A stretch of 64,000 nt of DNA from Gemmatimonadota bacterium (GTDB taxonomy: Bacteria > Gemmatimonadota > Gemmatimonadetes > Longimicrobiales > Gaopeijiaceae). How positions within the stretch are numbered: position 1 is the stretch's first letter; each line of letters opens with the position of its first letter. The notes beneath the pieces are model-generated. The model saw only the letters and a list, made by a program, of their open reading frames with translations. It was not told the origin of the DNA and ran no database searches. A program made the position numbers and the translations under genes. Where the stretch lies: assembly GCA_026706635.1 (NCBI GenBank), contig JAPOYJ010000011.1, positions 62,001-126,000 of the forward strand. The letters are read 5' to 3'. This document shows positions 54,563 through 64,000 of the stretch, piece after piece.

Positions 54563-55981
54563 TTGTTCTTCAGACAGATCGTAGACGCCAGGCTGGCCCA
54601 GCATGCGTACCTCGTCGGGTGCGAGCGGACGCGGAGCGCGCTGGTCATCGATCCCGAGCGCGACATCGACAGGTACGTCGAGGTGGCGCGGGCCGCGGGG
54701 CTGAGGATCACCGCGGTGGCCGAGACACACATTCACGCCGACTTCCTCTCGGGGTGCCTGGAGTTCGTGGAGCGCGAAGGGTGCCACGCCTACCTCTCGG
54801 GGGAGGGCGGCCCCGACTGGCAGTACGAGTGGGCAACCGGGCGAAGCGGGGTGACGCTGCTGAAGGACGGCGACCGCTTCGAGCTCGGGGGCGTCTCCCT
54901 GCGGGCCGTGCACACTCCGGGGCACACCCCCGAGCACATGAGCTTTCTGGTGACCGACCGCGCCGCGGGAGCGAGGGAGCCGATGGGGATGATCACGGGC
55001 GACTTCGTCTTCGTGGGCGACCTGGGGCGCCCCGACCTGCTCGAGTCGGCCGCTGGCCTGGAGGGCGAGATGGGGCCATCTGCCAGGAGGCTGTACGCAT
55101 CCGCTCTGGGGGTCTTCGAGCTGCCCGACTACCTCCGCATCTGGCCGGGCCATGGGGCGGGAAGCGCCTGCGGGAAGGCTCTGGGAGCGGTGCCGGACAG
55201 CACCGCCGGATACGAGAAGCGCCACAGCCCTGCGCTCGAGGCCGTCCGGGGCGGCGAGGACGCCTTCGTCGACTACATACTGGGGGGACAGCCCGAGCCC
55301 CCGCTCTACTTTGGCCGGATGAAGGAGCTGAACCGACGGGGGCCTCCACTTCTGGGTCCCCTTCCCGAGCCGCCGCTGCTGAGCGCGGCCGAGCTCGTTC
55401 GCCTTGCGGGGGAGGAGGACACGGTCGTCGTCGACACCCGCCCCAATCGGCTCCAATACTACGGGGGCCACCTGCCGGGGTCGATCTACGCCCCCCTGAA
55501 CGCCTCCTTCCCGACTCTGGCCGGATGCTACATCGAACCGGAGTCGCGCATCCTGCTCCTATGCGAGGACCACGAGATCGAGGAGGCCGTGCGGTGCCTG
55601 GTGCGTGTGGGGCTGGACAGGGTGGCGGGGTGGGCACCGCCCGGAGCGATCGCCGAGGTGGCCGCCGGTGGAGCTCGGCTCGCGAGCACCGAGGTGATCG
55701 ACTTCGCCGAGGTGCGCCGCCGGGCGGGGGACTCCCGCTACCAGGTGCTCGATGTCCGCCGGGCAGCCGAGTTCGCCGAGGCGAGCGTTGAAGGCGCCAC
55801 CAATATCGCGCACACCCGGCTTGCCGCGCGCCTCGAGGAGCTCCCCCGCGACCGGCATCTCCTCGTCCACTGCCTGAGCGGTGCCAGGGCCTCGGCTGCA
55901 TCGTCGCTGCTCGAGCGAAAGGGATTCGGCGTGAGCGCGATCAACGATCTCTTCGCGCCCGCGTACCGGGCGTCTGGGTGA
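54563..55981 (+). CDS. MBL-fold hydrolase with two rhodanese domains (persulfide dioxygenase-like)
   Basis: 472 residues from a TTG that begins the conserved FFRQIVDARLAQHAYLVGC. The metallo-beta-lactamase half (~1-245) has ETHIHADFLSGC, HTPGHTPEHMSF and GDFVFVGDLGRPDLL, the mononuclear iron-site pattern of ETHE1/BLH persulfide dioxygenases. Two rhodanese domains follow: ~275-360, with a Cys in the RILLLCEDHE loop, and ~375-470, with the loop LLVHCLSGARA. Likely function is sulfide/persulfide detoxification, possibly moving sulfane sulfur between domains. Not in an operon with other sulfur genes here. Confidence 0.82.
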   Translation: MFFRQIVDARLAQHAYLVGCERTRSALVIDPERDIDRYVEVARAAGLRITAVAETHIHADFLSGCLEFVEREGCHAYLSGEGGPDWQYEWATGRSGVTLLKDGDRFELGGVSLRAVHTPGHTPEHMSFLVTDRAAGAREPMGMITGDFVFVGDLGRPDLLESAAGLEGEMGPSARRLYASALGVFELPDYLRIWPGHGAGSACGKALGAVPDSTAGYEKRHSPALEAVRGGEDAFVDYILGGQPEPPLYFGRMKELNRRGPPLLGPLPEPPLLSAAELVRLAGEEDTVVVDTRPNRLQYYGGHLPGSIYAPLNASFPTLAGCYIEPESRILLLCEDHEIEEAVRCLVRVGLDRVAGWAPPGAIAEVAAGGARLASTEVIDFAEVRRRAGDSRYQVLDVRRAAEFAEASVEGATNIAHTRLAARLEELPRDRHLLVHCLSGARASAASSLLERKGFGVSAINDLFAPAYRASG

Positions 55982-56030
55982 CCGCGGCAACTTTGTCCGC
56001 AACCACCTCGGTGCCATCATAGTGGAGCCA

Positions 56031-56427
<397 letters not shown>

Positions 56428-56476
56428 TGGCAACTTGACCCGAGCCGCATGCACGGGGATCATTAGCAGCCGTTGT

Positions 56477-56550
<74 letters not shown>

Positions 56551-56567
56551 CTGGCCAGGAGCCCAAC

Positions 56568-56623
56568 AGTCCGTGGATATTCTCGCGCAAGCACCGAGAG
56601 CGGGGGAGCGCTCGGGCTGCTAG
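56568..56623 (+). repeat. AGTCCGTGGATA / GAGCACCGAGAG repeat copy
   Basis: AGTCCGTGGATATTCTCGCG then AAGCACCGAGAGCGGGGGAG and GCGCTCGGGCTGCTAG. It joins the features of both GC-rich repeat families and lies just before the leucine-dehydrogenase-like gene. Confidence 0.5.
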
Positions 56624-56642
56624 GCAAGATCGCGAGGCGACC

Positions 56643-57722
56643 TTGGACGACACGCTGACATCGCTGATCGAGGAGTGGGACGGTCTGGGTACGGTCGTCT
56701 CGCGCCACCGGGAGACTGGCAGCTGGATCTTCATCGCTCTCCACGACGCGACTCTCGGCCGCCCGACCGGCGGCTGCCGCCTCAGGGAGTACCCCTCTCC
56801 CGCCGAGGGGCTGCGCGACGCAATGCGTCTGGCCGAGGCTATGACCTACAAGTGGGCCTCGATGGAGATGCCCTACGGTGGCGGCAAGGCGGTGCTTGCC
56901 ACCTCGGGTCGGATCGGGGCAGATGCCCGGCGCACCCTGCTGGGTCGCTTCGGAGAGGTCGTCAACGCGCTGCGGGGCGGATTCCTGACCGGCCCCGATC
57001 TCGGGACGACGAGCGACGACATGTCGCAGCTGGGCAGGGTGACGCGCTGGGTCCACTGCGGGACGGGCGCCGCAGCCGGCGCCGACCCGGGCCGCTTCAC
57101 CGCGGCTGGCGTCCTCGCCGGCATCAGGGCGGGTGTGGCCCATCTGGACGGGTCGGCCGATCTCGTCGGGAAGTCGGTGCTGGTGCAGGGCGTCGGCGAT
57201 GTCGGAGGGCCTCTGGCCCGTCTGCTGCGAGACGCGGGCGCCACCGTGATGGCGTCGGACGTCGATGTCGATCTGGCGCACGAGGTGGCGGTCGCCTGCG
57301 ACGGCGCCGTCGTGCCGCCTCGCGACGTCTACGGCGTCGAGTGCGACGTGTATGCGCCGTGCGCCGTCGGTGCCACCCTGAACGCGACGACCATTCCCGA
57401 GCTGCGCTGCCGAGTCGTGGCCGGCTCGGCCAACAACCAGCTTGCAAGGCGCTCGGACGCCGATGCGCTCCACGAGCGGGGGATCCTGTATGCGCCCGAC
57501 TACGTGGTCAGCGGCGGGGGTGCGATGGGTTTCGGGCTGATGGCGCGGGGCCGTGTAGGCGCGGCCGAGGCCGAGGAGGAGGTGGCGCGGCGGATCGGGA
57601 GCGCCCTGGCCAAGGTCTTCGGCGAGGCCGAGCGCAGCGGGGCTTCCCCCGTCGTCGCCGCCCGGCGGCGGGCAGAGAGGGTTCTGGCGCGCGGGGCCAC
57701 GACCGGATCGGGGGGCGTCTGA
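56643..57722 (+). CDS. Leucine/phenylalanine/valine dehydrogenase-like enzyme
   Basis: 359 residues from a TTG. The substrate-site region [12 protein letters not shown] with the catalytic Lys, the [15 protein letters not shown] stretch, the dinucleotide site [18 protein letters not shown] and the later [12 protein letters not shown] and [11 protein letters not shown] fit the Glu/Leu/Phe/Val dehydrogenase family, closest to leucine dehydrogenase. It catalyses reversible NAD-linked oxidative deamination of branched-chain amino acids. TTG is the first good start after the repeat. It forms an apparent operon with the nitroreductase gene 17 bases on. Confidence 0.83.
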   Translation: MDDTLTSLIEEWDGLGTVVSRHRETGSWIFIALHDATLGRPTGGCRLREYPSPAEGLRDAMRLAEAMTYKWASMEMPYGGGKAVLATSGRIGADARRTLLGRFGEVVNALRGGFLTGPDLGTTSDDMSQLGRVTRWVHCGTGAAAGADPGRFTAAGVLAGIRAGVAHLDGSADLVGKSVLVQGVGDVGGPLARLLRDAGATVMASDVDVDLAHEVAVACDGAVVPPRDVYGVECDVYAPCAVGATLNATTIPELRCRVVAGSANNQLARRSDADALHERGILYAPDYVVSGGGAMGFGLMARGRVGAAEAEEEVARRIGSALAKVFGEAERSGASPVVAARRRAERVLARGATTGSGGV

Positions 57723-57739
57723 CCCGCCGGCCCGTCTTC

Positions 57740-58390
57740 ATGCCGCTGGAGGGCTACGCCGAGATCGCCGCTCCCGAGATGGTCAGGCGGGCCAGGCAGT
57801 TCCGCGAGGAGGCCGCACGGCGTCGCACGGTGCGCCACTACAGCTCGAAGGCCGTGCCGGTGGAGGTGGTCGAGGAGTGCGTGCGGGCTGCGGGCACGGC
57901 GCCGAGCGGTGCCAACCGGCAGCCTTGGCACTTCGTCGTCGTCTCGGACCCCGGAGTAAAGGCCCGCATCCGGGTGGCGGCCGAGGAGGAGGAGCGGGCG
58001 TTCTACAGCGGGGGCGCCCCCCAGGAGTGGCTGGACGCCCTGGCCCCCCTCGGCACCGACGAGAAGAAGCCCTTCCTGGAGTGCGCTCCATACCTGATCG
58101 CGATCTTCGCGCAGCGGTATCACCTGACCCCGGACGGCGACAGGCACAAGAACTACTATGTGCAGGAGAGCGTCGGGATTGCGACCGGCATCCTGATCAG
58201 CGCCCTGCACCGGGCGGGACTCGCCACCCTTACGCACACGCCCTCGCCGATGAACTTCCTGAACGAGATCCTGGGCAGGCCCTCGAGCGAGCGCCCCTTT
58301 CTGCTCCTGGTGACCGGGCTCCCGACCGACGCCGCCGAGGTTCCCGCGATCAGGCGCAAGCCGCTTCGCAGCATCGCCACCTTTCGCTAG
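57740..58390 (+). CDS. Nitroreductase-fold enzyme resembling iodotyrosine deiodinase
   Basis: 216 residues from ATG 57740. FMN-binding [55 protein letters not shown] and [14 protein letters not shown] occur in the order of the IYD/deiodinase branch, and the lid region is [20 protein letters not shown] (YxxGxPxEW-like). IYD removes halogen from iodotyrosine using FMN; bacterial homologues do this too. Substrate here is uncertain; ordinary nitroreductase is the alternative. Upstream neighbour handles amino acids. Confidence 0.75.
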   Translation: MPLEGYAEIAAPEMVRRARQFREEAARRRTVRHYSSKAVPVEVVEECVRAAGTAPSGANRQPWHFVVVSDPGVKARIRVAAEEEERAFYSGGAPQEWLDALAPLGTDEKKPFLECAPYLIAIFAQRYHLTPDGDRHKNYYVQESVGIATGILISALHRAGLATLTHTPSPMNFLNEILGRPSSERPFLLLVTGLPTDAAEVPAIRRKPLRSIATFR

Positions 58391-58461
58391 AACGTCGCTT
58401 CGCGGTAGAATCCCTCGCACGGGATCGCACTCCGGCAGCCCGTGGAGAGTGGAGGACGGAC

Positions 58462-60372
58462 ATGGGGATTGACGTAGTGCCGAAGCGGTCGCCCGAGGAG
58501 ATGCGGGTCTTCACGCGGGCGCTCCTCAGGGACCTTCAGGCGCTGGAGCGGCTCCTGGCCGACGGCATGATCGAGTCCGGCGTCCGTCGCTTCGGCGCGG
58601 AGCAGGAGCTGTTTCTCGTAGACGAGGCGTGGCGTCCCGCGCCGGTGGCGATCGAGGTTCTCGACGACCTGGACGACAAGCCCTTCACCACCGAGCTGGC
58701 GCGCTTCAACCTCGAGGCGAACCTGTCGCCGAGGCTGCTAGGCGGCACCTGCTTCACCGACATGCACCAGGAGCTCGACGCTTACGTGGGACGCGTGAGC
58801 GACGCGGCGCGCCGCCAAGGGTGCGAAGTCGTCCTCACGGGAATCCTGCCGACTCTCTCGAAGTCGGACCTGTCCCTCGCCAACATCACCCCCAGAGCCC
58901 GCTACCACGCCCTGAACCAGGCGATGAACGCCGCCGGTCCGGGCGCCTTCCGGCTTCGCATTCGGGGCACCGACGAGCTGATCATCCAGCACGACTCGGT
59001 GATGCTGGAGGCGTGCAACACGAGCGCCCAGATTCACCTTCAGGTATCGGCCGAGGAGTTCGCCCACTTCTACAACGTGTCCCAGGCCGTGATCGGACCG
59101 ATCCTGGCGGCGTGCGTCAACTCGCCGCTCCTCTTCGGGCGCAGGCTGTGGGCCGAGACGCGGATCGCGCTCTTCCAGCAGTCGCTGGACACCAGGGGCA
59201 GCGACCTGCACATGCGCGAGATGAGCCCGCGCGTCCGCTTCGGCGGCAACTGGATCCGCCGCTCGGTGGTCGAGCTCTTCCAGGAGGACATCGCGGCCTT
59301 TCGGGTGCTCCTGGCCTCCGAGGTGGATGAGGACCCGTTCGCGGTGCTCGAGTCGGGGGGAGTGCCGAAGCTGCAGGCGCTCCAGCTCTTCAATGGGACC
59401 GTCTACCGGTGGAACCGGCCCTGCTACGGGATCTCGAACGGGAAGCCGCACCTGCGCATCGAGTGCCGCGCGCTCCCCTCCGGCCCCTCCACGATCGACG
59501 AGATGGCCAATCTGGTAATGTGGATCGGAGCGGTGCTTGGGGTGGCGAAACGCTACCCCGATCTGACCGGGCGTCTCGAGTTCGACGATGCGAAGAGCAA
59601 CTTCATGGCCGCGTCGCGCCTGGGGCTTCGTTCCGGGATGGTGTGGATGGACGGCGAGACTCGTCCCTCCGACCAGCTCATCCTCGACACCCTCCTGCCG
59701 CTTGCCCGGGAGGGGCTCGCCGCGTATCCCCTGGCGGACGGCGAGGTGGAGCGCTACCTGGACGTCTTCGAGGCTCGGGTGAAGGCGCGCACGACGGGAT
59801 CCGCTTGGATGCTCCGCTCCCTCGCCAATCTGAAGCAGGCCGGGAGCAGGAGCGAACGCCTGGCAGCTCTCACCTCGGCCACGGTGCGGCAGCAGAGGGC
59901 GCAGCTGCCGGTCGCCGAGTGGGAGGCCGCCCAGCTCCACGAGGCGGGGGGATGGAAGCACAACTACGTGCGCGTGGAGCAGTACATGTCCACCGCGCTG
60001 ACGACCGTCAACCAGGACGAGCTCGTCGAGATGGTGGCGTACCTGATGCACGTACGCGGCATCCGCCACGTCCTGATCGAGGACAACGAGCACAAGCTCG
60101 TCGGGATCGTCTCCTATCGGTCGATCCTGAAGCTCATGTCCAGCGGCAGAACGCGCGACGAGGTGGAGAACCTGCCGGTGAGCGGGGTCATGGAGCGAGA
60201 CCCCGTCACGATCACCCCGGAGACTCCGACGCTGGAGGCCATCAGGGTGATGCGCGACCGGCAGGTGTCGGCGCTGCCGGTAGTCAAGACCAAGCAGCTC
60301 GTCGGGCTTGTGAGCGAGACGGACTTCATGCCCATGGCCTACCACCTCCTCGAGGACGCGCTAGGGGCATGA
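58462..60372 (+). CDS. GCS2-type glutamate-cysteine ligase-like protein with C-terminal CBS pair
   Basis: 636 residues, ATG preceded by GGAGGA. The first ~450 residues form a GCS2-like carboxylate-amine ligase: RFGAEQELFLVDE (metal/ATP glutamates), FNLEANLSP, an arginine-containing PHLRIECRALPSGPS and GLRSGMVWMDG. Residues ~505-560 and ~575-630 are two CBS domains (VEQYMSTALTTVNQDE, then VMERDPVTITPETPTLEAI), each ending in a GIVS/GLVS strand. CBS pairs bind adenine nucleotides, so ligase activity may be gated by energy state. Amide product unknown. Confidence 0.8.
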   Translation: MGIDVVPKRSPEEMRVFTRALLRDLQALERLLADGMIESGVRRFGAEQELFLVDEAWRPAPVAIEVLDDLDDKPFTTELARFNLEANLSPRLLGGTCFTDMHQELDAYVGRVSDAARRQGCEVVLTGILPTLSKSDLSLANITPRARYHALNQAMNAAGPGAFRLRIRGTDELIIQHDSVMLEACNTSAQIHLQVSAEEFAHFYNVSQAVIGPILAACVNSPLLFGRRLWAETRIALFQQSLDTRGSDLHMREMSPRVRFGGNWIRRSVVELFQEDIAAFRVLLASEVDEDPFAVLESGGVPKLQALQLFNGTVYRWNRPCYGISNGKPHLRIECRALPSGPSTIDEMANLVMWIGAVLGVAKRYPDLTGRLEFDDAKSNFMAASRLGLRSGMVWMDGETRPSDQLILDTLLPLAREGLAAYPLADGEVERYLDVFEARVKARTTGSAWMLRSLANLKQAGSRSERLAALTSATVRQQRAQLPVAEWEAAQLHEAGGWKHNYVRVEQYMSTALTTVNQDELVEMVAYLMHVRGIRHVLIEDNEHKLVGIVSYRSILKLMSSGRTRDEVENLPVSGVMERDPVTITPETPTLEAIRVMRDRQVSALPVVKTKQLVGLVSETDFMPMAYHLLEDALGA

Positions 60373-60378
60373 CGGCGC

Positions 60379-61419
60379 GTGGGTGAGGCGCCCGCCCCCC
60401 CCTCGGGGGCGAAGGCCCGGGCACCGTGGACCGGTCGTCCGGACGATCGGGCGGACGGGAGGATCGGCTGGGTGGAGGGCGCGTCGCCCGGCCCGCTCCT
60501 CCTCTGCGTTGGTGGGGTGCACGGCAACGAGCCGGCCGGCGTGAGGGCGCTCGAGATGGCTGTGCCGCTGCTCCGGTCGCGAAGGACCAGAGTGGCGGGC
60601 GACTTCGTGGCGGTGGTCGGCAACGTGCAGGCGCTGGCGGCCGGTCGGCGCTACCTGGCGTACGACCTCAACCGGGTATGGACGGAGAGCAGGATCGGCG
60701 AGGCGGTCGCCCGCACCGAGGGGGACGGCCGAGCGGCCCGGAGGCCCGAGGACCACGAGGTCGTGCGGATGCTGGCCGTCCTGGAGGAGGTGGCGGCGCG
60801 CGCGCGAGGCCCGGTGCACGTCCTGGACCTCCACACCACCTCGAGTGGCGGCGGCGCATTCAGCACCTCGGCCACCACCCCGAGGCACAGGCGCTTCGGA
60901 GGCGCGATCCCGGTGCCGATGGTGCAGCACCTCAACCACAAACTCCAGGGGACGCTGACCACCTACCTGGACCGATTCGGGTACACGACCGCGGTCTTCG
61001 AGAGCGGACAGCACAGGGAGCCGGCCGCTGTCGACAGGGCCCTCGGGGCGATCTGGCTGGCGGTGCGGGCGTCCGGCCTCCTAGGGGCGGCCGACGCTCC
61101 CGAAGCTGCCGCCGCGTACAGGGAGCTTCAGGACGAGTGGCTGCACCTTCCGCGAGTCGTGGAGCTGACGTACCGGCATCCGATCGCCGAAGGGGACGGC
61201 TATCTCACCAACCCCGGCTTCCGCAACTTCCAGCCGGTCCGGGCGGGCGAGGTGATCGGGCGCGACCGCAACGGCGATGTCGTCGCCCCGCGAAGCGGCA
61301 GGATCCTGATGCCGCTCTACCAGCAGCTGGGCGAGGACGGCTTCTTCGTCGTCAACGACACCGTCGAGATGGAGGCTGAGACGCGCAGCGTGGTGTGCGT
61401 CGGGGCGGAGACGATCTAG
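60379..61419 (+). CDS. Succinylglutamate desuccinylase/aspartoacylase-family zinc hydrolase
   Basis: 346 residues from GTG, 6 bases after the GCS2-CBS gene, so the two are in one operon. Zinc ligands are in CVGGVHGNEPAGV (His, Glu) and VHVLDLHTTS (His); the C-terminal half has a barrel-sandwich region (QPVRAGEVIGRDRNGDVVAPRSG). Relatives release amino acids or acids from N-acyl compounds. A Glu in TTAVFESGQH is the likely catalytic base. With the ligase-like neighbour it may make and break an amide. The stop TAG falls in a diverged REP-like stretch. Confidence 0.8.
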   Translation: MGEAPAPPSGAKARAPWTGRPDDRADGRIGWVEGASPGPLLLCVGGVHGNEPAGVRALEMAVPLLRSRRTRVAGDFVAVVGNVQALAAGRRYLAYDLNRVWTESRIGEAVARTEGDGRAARRPEDHEVVRMLAVLEEVAARARGPVHVLDLHTTSSGGGAFSTSATTPRHRRFGGAIPVPMVQHLNHKLQGTLTTYLDRFGYTTAVFESGQHREPAAVDRALGAIWLAVRASGLLGAADAPEAAAAYRELQDEWLHLPRVVELTYRHPIAEGDGYLTNPGFRNFQPVRAGEVIGRDRNGDVVAPRSGRILMPLYQQLGEDGFFVVNDTVEMEAETRSVVCVGAETI

Positions 61420-61425
61420 CAGCCC

Positions 61426-61536
61426 GTGTGCGGTCGCTTCACGACTCGCCCCGTCTCGCGCAGGGTGAACCGGGCGGGCTACGAGGGGAGCCGCTGCATT
61501 CAGGGTGTCGAAGAGGTCGTGTGCAACGAAATGTAA
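61426..61536 (+). pseudogene. Possible SRAP (YedK/HMCES) start fragment
   Basis: GTG opens a 36-residue frame beginning CGRFTTRPVSRRVN, like the MCGRFT start of SRAP proteins, whose Cys2 crosslinks abasic DNA. The rest is not recognisable, and the stop is in the dyad element (TAA at 61534). Chance is a real alternative. Confidence 0.25.
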
Positions 61537-61570
61537 ACTACAGATTACATTATGTAAAGTGTAGTAGACA
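61532..61570. repeat. 21-bp-phased TGTAA dyad element, convergent gene ends
   Basis: TGTAA-N8-TTACA at 61532-61549, then TGTAA at 61553, 21 bases on. It sits between the convergent aspartoacylase-family and aminotransferase genes. Confidence 0.6.
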
Positions 61571-61579
61571 TAGTTGCGT

Positions 61580-62695
61580 TCAATCCAGCTCCCAAAGGAG
61601 CTCTCCGACCCGCTCCAGCGCCGGCGTCAGCTCCTCCTCGGGTAGACCGAAGCCGATCCTGAAGGTCCCCTCGAGACCGAAATGGGTACCCGGCACCAGG
61701 AGGAGGCTGTGCTCGACGCGGAGCCGCTCGGCCAGCTCGAGCGAGGGGACCCGTGCCCGGTAGCGCACCAGGCAGATGGCGCCGGCATCGGGCGGCGTGA
61801 AGGCGACCCGGTCGCCCAGCGAGTGCGCCCACTCGGTCACCACCTCGAGGTTCCGGCGGATGATCCCCTGCGTGCGCGCGAGGAGGCGACGGCGGGTGTG
61901 CGGCGTGAGCGCGATCCCGGCCAGCATGTCCGAGAGCGCGGTCGGGGCGATGGAGGTGTAGTCGGTGCGGGCCCAGAGGCGCTCCACCGTCTCGGGAGGG
62001 CCGGCCACCCACCCGAGGCGCAGCCCGGGCAGTCCGTAGGCCTTCGAGAGCGAGCCCGTCACGAGCAGCCTGTCGTAGCGCCCCCCGAAGGTGGGCAGGG
62101 CGTCGTCGGCGACCTCCGCTCCCTGGTACACCTCGTCGGCGAGGATCCACGCTCCATGGCGGTCCGCAAGCGCCGCGATCTCGTCGATCTCGCCCGCGGT
62201 GAGCGCCGCCCCGGTCGGGTTGTTGGGGTGCGTTGCCACGATGCAGCCGGCGCCGGCCTCGAGAGCCGACGAGAGCTCGTCCAGATCGGGACGCCACCCC
62301 TTCTCCTCCCGCAACCTGAAGCCCATGCAGCGCCCGCCGAAGCACTCGACAAGGCCGGGGAGCTGCATGTAGTTGGGGAGCATGGCGGCCGTGGCGCCGC
62401 CGGTGCGGGCCAGCTCCCAGAAGGAGACGAAGTTGGCCTCGGCGCCCCCGGCGGTGGCGAGCACCCCGGCGTCGGTCGCGCCGGGGTAGAGCGCGGCGAT
62501 CAGCGATCTCAGCTCGTCGGTGCCGTTGGACTGGGTGTAGACCAGCCGCGACGCGAGCAGCTCCTCCACCTGTCCCTCCTGGGCGAGGAGATCGCCCACC
62601 GCGAGCGGGTGCACCCCGCTCTCCGAGAGGTTGTAGCTGACCCGATGCTCGTAGGTGGACTGCCACCGCTCCATCAGGAAGGGAGTGAAGCGCAC
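61580..62695 (-). CDS. Class I/II PLP-dependent aminotransferase
   Basis: 371 residues from GTG 62695 (RFTPFLMERWQSTYEH, the normal start of this subgroup). YNLSESGVHPL and the PLP-binding GSLSKAYGLPGLRLGW (Lys) are visible, plus TATAGGAEAN-like LATAGGAEANFVSFWE and IVATHPNNPTG. Upstream frame extension is out of domain. It transfers amino groups using PLP; the amino acid is not clear. It is divergent from the M16 gene with ~110 bases between. Confidence 0.82.
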   Translation of the reverse strand: MRFTPFLMERWQSTYEHRVSYNLSESGVHPLAVGDLLAQEGQVEELLASRLVYTQSNGTDELRSLIAALYPGATDAGVLATAGGAEANFVSFWELARTGGATAAMLPNYMQLPGLVECFGGRCMGFRLREEKGWRPDLDELSSALEAGAGCIVATHPNNPTGAALTAGEIDEIAALADRHGAWILADEVYQGAEVADDALPTFGGRYDRLLVTGSLSKAYGLPGLRLGWVAGPPETVERLWARTDYTSIAPTALSDMLAGIALTPHTRRRLLARTQGIIRRNLEVVTEWAHSLGDRVAFTPPDAGAICLVRYRARVPSLELAERLRVEHSLLLVPGTHFGLEGTFRIGFGLPEEELTPALERVGELLWELD

Positions 62696-62805
62696 TATGC
62701 CCTCGATTTGGTCCAGGTGCGGGTTGGCGCGAAGATGTTCGCAGGGCCGCGGCGTCTTGCACGGCAAAGATGGCGCGAAGGGGGACCGACGGGAAAGGCA
62801 GGGGA

Positions 62806-64000
62806 GATGGTCGCAAGCCACGAGAGCACGCTCGCCAACGGCCTGAGGGTGGTGATCGCCCCGGACCGCACGACGCCGGTTGTCGCCGTCAACGTCTGGT
62901 ACCAGGTCGGGTCGCGGAGCGAGCCACCCGGGAGGACCGGCTTCGCGCACCTCTTCGAGCACATGATGTTCCAGGGGTCCGAGCACGTAGCCCGCAACGG
63001 GCACTTCCAGCACATCGAGACGGTGGGCGGTTCGGCCAACGCGACGACCTGGTTCGACCGCACCAGCTACTACGAGACCGTCCCCTCGCACCACCTCGAC
63101 CTGGCGCTCTGGCTGGAGGCGGACCGCATGGGGTGGCTGCTCCCGGCGATGAACAGCGAGAAGCTGGAGAATCAGCGCCAGGTGGTGATGAACGAGCGCC
63201 GCGAGCGCTACGACAACCAGCCGTACGGGGACTGGGACGAGCGCGTCCAGTCGCTCCTCTTTCCGGCCTCCCACCCGTACCACCACACCGTGATCGGCTC
63301 GATGGAGGACATCGAGTCGGCTACGCTGGAGGATGTCCACGACTTCTTCGAGACGCACTACCGGCCGGGAAACGCCATCCTCACGATTGCGGGCGACTGC
63401 GAGCCCGAAGGTGCGCTGGATCGGGTGCGGCGCTACTTCGGCGAGATCCGCGCCGGCCCGCCTTCTCCCCCCGTTCCGGGCGAGGAGCGGATACCGCTCG
63501 CCACCGGGGGGACGCGCCGCTCGGATGTCCAGGCGGCGGTGCCGCTGCCCCGGGTGTACCTGGCGTGCCGTGCGCCCGCCTTCACCACCGAGGCCTTCTA
63601 CGCCGGCGAGGCGGTGTCGAGCTGTCTCGGGTCCGGGCGGTCGTCGCGCCTCTACGAGCGGCTCGTGCGCACGGGGGTGGCCAAGTCGGCCTCGTGCCAC
63701 CACCTGCCCCTCACGAGCGGGTGCGCCATCATGCTGGCCGTGGCCACGGGGCTGGAGGACGCGGACGCCGCCGAGCTCGAGGAGGCTCTGGCGGCCGAGA
63801 TGGAGGGTGTTCGGGATCTGGGCGAGGAGGAGCTCCACCGGGCCGTCGTCGGTGCCGAGACCAGGAACCTGAGGGCTCTCCAGAGGGCCCAGCTGCGGGC
63901 CGAGATGCTCTCGTCGTACGCCGCGCACTTCGGGAGCACCTCGCGCCTCAACGACGACCTGAGGCGGCTCCGGAGGGTGACGCTCGACGAGGCGCGGGTG
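62806..64000 (+). CDS. M16-family zinc metallopeptidase, N-terminal part (window ends inside it)
   Basis: Open to the end of the window (~398 codons). ANGLRVVIAPDRTTPVVAVNVW begins the domain; the inverted zinc motif HLFEHMMF (HxxEH) is intact, with the downstream Glu in NEKLENQRQVVMNERRE. WFDRTSYYETVPSHHLDLAL and YRPGNAILTIAGDCEPEG follow. A second half, usually inactive, should lie beyond the edge. M16 peptidases process peptides in the periplasm or outside. Start ATG follows GGGGAG. Confidence 0.85.

Noticed and set aside
56675-58390. A single long protein (571 codons) in the nitroreductase frame
   Set aside because: The first half is a shadow of the dehydrogenase gene; nitroreductase homology begins at 57740.

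Overview
This is a GC-rich chromosomal segment with bacterial housekeeping genes, four tRNAs and RNase P RNA. Several traits point to the Bacteroidota/Gemmatimonadota side of the tree, and Gemmatimonadota, perhaps a host-associated marine lineage, is my best guess: an ECF sigma/FecR pair, TonB receptors with an STN domain, DUF4249-like partner lipoproteins, a fumarate-reductase-type FrdABCD operon and a plant-type leucine-rich-repeat lipoprotein. The phylum is an inference; no 16S gene is present.

Layout. 1-10.4 kb is the 3' part of a BREX phage-defence locus: a truncated protein with faint HEAT-like character, three consecutive AlbA_2/HATPase (Schlafen/RecG-C-like) regulators, then pglZ (type B) and brxL. 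The usual brxA/brxB/brxC/pglX genes would lie left of the window. 10.4-14.8 kb continues the accessory island: two small orphan genes, a RecF/SMC-like ATPase whose partner gene is cut to 43 codons, a Phd-VapC-type toxin-antitoxin pair, and a gene fusing an ArdC antirestriction N-terminus to a Mutator/IS256 transposase core. 14.9-33 kb is mostly core metabolism: an SDR oxidoreductase, an S1/P1-type nuclease, frdABCD, a CoA-transferase followed by a duplicated scrap of frdD, an NCS2 permease with an RsbW-like tail, tRNA-Glu, tRNA-Val, lon, a NUDIX hydrolase, a cyclophilin, a sodium:solute symporter, and an ETF:quinone oxidoreductase lacking one cluster cysteine.

33-44.4 kb is a cell-surface signalling and uptake locus on the minus strand: sigma factor, FecR, two duplicated lipoprotein/TonB-receptor cassettes, and the LRR lipoprotein. 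44.5-46.4 kb carries XdhC/MocA molybdenum-hydroxylase maturation genes. 46.4-64 kb holds a lipoprotein, an M23 peptidase, MetG, an aryl-CoA ligase, a creatininase-family hydrolase, mannose-6-phosphate isomerase, tRNA-Lys, a Spy-like chaperone, an MBL-rhodanese protein, rnpB, tRNA-Arg, a leucine-dehydrogenase-like enzyme, an iodotyrosine-deiodinase-like nitroreductase, a GCS2-CBS protein, an aspartoacylase-family protein, an aminotransferase and a truncated M16 peptidase.

Dispersed elements run through the window. One class is AT-rich, with TGTAA-N8-TTACA dyads repeated at an exact 21-bp phase. A second is a GC-rich REP-like unit containing TGTCCACGGGCTGCTAG. Both often supply the stop or start codon of the adjacent gene. 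A separate palindrome array (GAAATGTATC and its complement) sits inside the BREX operon. Best candidates for undescribed biology: the ArdC-transposase fusion, the triple-AlbA_2 BREX locus with its palindrome array, and the 21-bp-phased dyads.
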